NCBI GenBank assembly: GCA_025360395.1
Contig: JANYCH010000160.1
Coordinates: 1 to 6,780, forward strand
Source of the DNA: Cytophagales bacterium
GTDB lineage: Bacteria > Bacteroidota > Bacteroidia > Cytophagales > UBA9547
Length of the DNA: 6,780 nucleotides
Direction of reading: 5' to 3'
Made by a program: the position numbers and the translations under genes. Shown here one piece after another: positions 4,888-6,780 of the stretch. Position 1 is the first letter of the stretch; each line of letters opens with the position of its first letter. The notes under the pieces were generated by a model. That model did no database searches, was not told the origin of the DNA, and saw only the letters and a program-made list of their open reading frames with translations.

Positions 4888-5946
4888 TCAATGATTAAGC
4901 TTTACCCTTGGGTCTACTACTGCATATAAAATATCCACAAGGATATTGATAACAATAAAAACGAGTGCGATAAAAAGGGTACAACCCATTACCACAGGGA
5001 AATCCAGGTTTTCTACTGCTTTAATGCTGATAAGTCCCAGGCCCTTCCAGTTAAAAATTAACTCAACAAAAAATGCTCCAGCCATAAGTGATGCAAGCCA
5101 GCCTGAAACTGCTGTAATCACAGGGTTTAGGGCATTTTTCAATGCGTGCTTGAAGATGATAGTTCTGGTAGATAATCCTTTTGCTTTGGCAGTCCTTATA
5201 TAATCCTGCGAAAGTACATCGAGCATTGAGCTTCTTGTAAGTTGCACAATGATTGATAGTGGTCTTATACCAAGCGTAAAGGCGGGAAGTATAATGTTTT
5301 TTATTTCCAGTTGTCTTCCTTCCATCGGATGCGTCACCCAGAGTTGTCCAGTCAGGTTTAAACCGGTATAATCTGCCCAATAGAAACCAAATAATACAGC
5401 CATAAGTATTGCCACAACAAACGATGGGGCAGAAATGCCTAGAATCGAGGTTGTAACGAGAAAGTGGTCGGTAAAACTGTTCTGCTTCAAAGCGGCGATT
5501 ACCCCAAAAGTGATGCCCAATACTGTAGCAAAGATCATAGCTGTTAAAGCAAGCCAGAAAGTACCTGACATATGTTCATACAAAATGCTGGATACCAGTT
5601 TATGGTTCTGAAACGACCGTCGCAGGTAGGGTACCTTTATTACCAAAACAGATTCCCCCAAGGTTACCAGTTTCTGATATTCATATTTAGACTCGTTTTC
5701 TAAAGTGTTTTGATGGATTGAAATTGGTAAGACATCATTCAGATAAAGAAGGAACTGATCACCAAGTGATTTGTCCAATCCAAGGTCTTTGGCTATGGCT
5801 TCCCTGGTAGATACATCGGACCTTTGTCCAGCCATCATGGCCACAGGATCGCCTGGGAGTGCATGAAAAATAAAAAACACCACTATCAAAACCCCTAATA
5901 TCACCAAGGATCCATAAAGCAGCCTTTGTATAATGTAGCTAAACAT
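4888..5946 (-). CDS. ABC transporter permease, DppB/OppB type
   Basis: This 352-residue inner-membrane permease is of the dipeptide/oligopeptide/nickel transporter family. TM1 (about 8-30) ends in the family's H-A-L-P-G-D-P (28-34). A long extracytoplasmic segment follows (about 35-128), then TMs near 130-153, 160-188, 218-236, 279-297 and 317-343. The cytoplasmic EAA loop that contacts the ATPase is intact: D-Y-I-R-T-A-K-A-K-G-L-S (248-259), then K-H-A-L-K-N-A-L-N-P (266-275). The end D-P-R-V-K-L (345-350) is also typical. The protein is complete, but its substrate cannot be read. A partner permease, ATPase or binding protein is missing on either side: the upstream gene is a LysE exporter and the downstream neighbour is convergent. 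It probably assembles with subunits encoded elsewhere. The gene lies 52 bases after the LysE gene in the same direction, so co-transcription is possible. Confidence 0.93.
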   Translation of the reverse strand: MFSYIIQRLLYGSLVILGVLIVVFFIFHALPGDPVAMMAGQRSDVSTREAIAKDLGLDKSLGDQFLLYLNDVLPISIHQNTLENESKYEYQKLVTLGESVLVIKVPYLRRSFQNHKLVSSILYEHMSGTFWLALTAMIFATVLGITFGVIAALKQNSFTDHFLVTTSILGISAPSFVVAILMAVLFGFYWADYTGLNLTGQLWVTHPMEGRQLEIKNIILPAFTLGIRPLSIIVQLTRSSMLDVLSQDYIRTAKAKGLSTRTIIFKHALKNALNPVITAVSGWLASLMAGAFFVELIFNWKGLGLISIKAVENLDFPVVMGCTLFIALVFIVINILVDILYAVVDPRVKLNH

Positions 5947-5959
5947 CGTTTTTCAAACT

Positions 5960-5967
5960 CAAATATA
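5960..5967 (-). promoter_or_regulatory. Possible -7 box before the DppB-like gene
   Basis: The minus strand reads TATATTTG (5967-5960), an exact TAnnTTTG match, 13 bases before the ATG. The only nearby TTTG lies just 10 bases upstream of it, too close for a -33 element, so the promoter is incomplete. The alternative is read-through from the LysE-type gene. Confidence 0.22.
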
Positions 5968-5998
5968 CATTTTGATACAAAGAATAAGCATTCTCTGT

Positions 5999-6658
5999 TT
6001 ATAAACCTCCCGAACCTTCGCCAAAGTATTTCAAAAATAGTTTAACTCCCTGTACAAGAAATAATATAAGGAACATAAAGCCAATGCTTTTGTTGATCAG
6101 GGTAATGGTTTTACTTGTGATTTTATCCCGGATAATCCTTGTAAAAAAGGCTACAAAAATTAACAGCATTCCAGCACCTAAAGCTGTCCCAAAAACAAAT
6201 GCCGTTTTTTCTTCTACTTTCTGAGGATCGAGCCAACCAAGGTTATCAGCCATTTTGGAAGAAACAAGCCAGAATGCCACCAACATTGGATTGAATAAAG
6301 CAATGAGGAAACCTTTCCAAAACGGATGAAATTGAAATGACTCGGCTTTTGATTCTTTATCAAAGTTAGTTTCTTTTTTTGTTTGAAAGAACAAAGCATA
6401 TATGCCCATGACAAGAAGCACTGTAGCAGTAAAAATCTCCAGGACCAGGTTAAAAGACTTAAAAAACGAAACATATTGAACAGCCAGAACCGCAATAAAA
6501 GAATAAGGGATTTCTGGAATGCTGGCCCCTAATGCCACCCATAGCCCTGCCCGTGTGTTTTTGTTTAGGACAGTATGGAGTACAGCCAGGTTTCCAGGCC
6601 CGGGAGGTAGAGACCCTACGAAACTTAAAGCAAAAGCAAAGAGAAAAGCACCTAACAC
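5999..6658 (-). CDS. LysE/RhtB family translocator (amino-acid exporter type)
   Basis: This 219-residue integral membrane protein has about six hydrophobic segments. The LysE-family signature follows the first one: S-L-P-P-G-P-G-N-L-A-V (16-26), then N-T-R-A-G-L-W-V-A-L-G-A-S (34-46). The second half carries the family's L-F-N-P-M-L-V-A-F-W (121-130) after a charged cytoplasmic loop (93-110). Length fits the family (about 200-220). Members export amino acids or related small molecules by secondary transport; the substrate here is unknown. The start is GTG at 6658, since no ATG lies before the first membrane segment. The frame stays open for ten more codons above it, so an unusual start such as ATT is possible. 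The ABC permease gene follows after 52 bases. A TATAAT (6693-6688, minus strand) lies about 30 bases upstream, without a convincing partner element. Confidence 0.9.
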   Translation of the reverse strand: MLGAFLFAFALSFVGSLPPGPGNLAVLHTVLNKNTRAGLWVALGASIPEIPYSFIAVLAVQYVSFFKSFNLVLEIFTATVLLVMGIYALFFQTKKETNFDKESKAESFQFHPFWKGFLIALFNPMLVAFWLVSSKMADNLGWLDPQKVEEKTAFVFGTALGAGMLLIFVAFFTRIIRDKITSKTITLINKSIGFMFLILFLVQGVKLFLKYFGEGSGGL

Positions 6659-6780
6659 GAAGCAAATAACGTCAAAAATTGAATAAAATTATAGTAGAGC
6701 CCATTTAGCTACTGTAGGCAAATTTTATTTGGTTTTTGGTGATGTTGGGAGTTGCAATCATTCTCATCATTAGGTTGTCG
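6659..6780. other. Right-edge stretch, gene content unresolved
   Basis: Two incompatible partial readings reach the window edge. On the plus strand, after a stop at 6715-6717, an open frame with ATG at 6742 reads M-L-G-V-A-I-I-L-I-I-R-L-S, as the start of a small membrane protein would. On the minus strand a frame open from the edge ends at a TAA (6707-6705) with ...I-T-K-N-Q-I-K-F-A-Y-S-S, which could be the tail of a gene upstream of the LysE-type gene. Neither is long enough to call. Confidence 0.25.

Noticed and set aside
4946..5380. Open frames on both strands inside the ABC permease gene
   Set aside because: They overlap the EAA-loop and membrane-segment coding region of an intact permease and have no features of their own.
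6214..6665. Two further minus-strand frames (93 and 68 codons) overlapping the LysE-type gene
   Set aside because: Out-of-frame readings of a membrane-protein gene whose own frame carries the family motifs.

Overview
The window is AT-rich chromosomal DNA that looks like a member of the Bacteroidota. Three things point there. It carries an outer-membrane PorP/SprF-like barrel and a secreted protein with a gliding-motility type C-terminal domain (CHU_C / type B CTD), both hallmarks of the type 9 secretion system (T9SS). It has promoter candidates of the TTTG-N19/20-TAnnTTTG type. Its genes show no clear Shine-Dalgarno sequences. I cannot name the genus.

Layout. Bases 1-32 are the 3' end of a tRNA, followed by a strong intrinsic terminator (39-69). 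A 57-residue DUF3606-family protein follows (247-420, + strand) with its own candidate promoter. A GC-rich hairpin (444-461) is oriented to terminate transcription arriving on the minus strand. Three minus-strand genes follow, transcribed right to left: a PorP/SprF-like outer-membrane protein (2097-2984), an ECF sigma factor (1448-2026) and a membrane-anchored putative anti-sigma factor (525-1451) that overlaps the sigma gene by 4 bases (ATGA). Divergent from the PorP-like gene is a 536-residue secreted protein (3143-4753, +) with a LamG-like jelly-roll region and a CHU_C-like C-terminal domain. The right side holds a minus-strand LysE-type exporter (5999-6658) and a DppB/OppB-type ABC permease (4888-5946). 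The last 120 bases contain no gene I can establish.

The most interesting part is 525-4753. The periplasmic end of the anti-sigma factor (last 80 residues) aligns by eye with the C-terminal sorting-type domain of the divergently encoded secreted protein. Between them lies a gene for the kind of outer-membrane protein (SprF/PorP) that handles type B CTD cargo. This suggests a cell-surface signalling circuit. The anti-sigma factor would reach across the periplasm on a linker of about 128 residues and dock on the PorP/SprF-like barrel through a cargo-like domain. The barrel's occupancy by real cargo would then be reported to the ECF sigma factor. The genes and the domain resemblance are read from the sequence; the circuit is inference. 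I cannot tell without a literature search whether this arrangement has been described.
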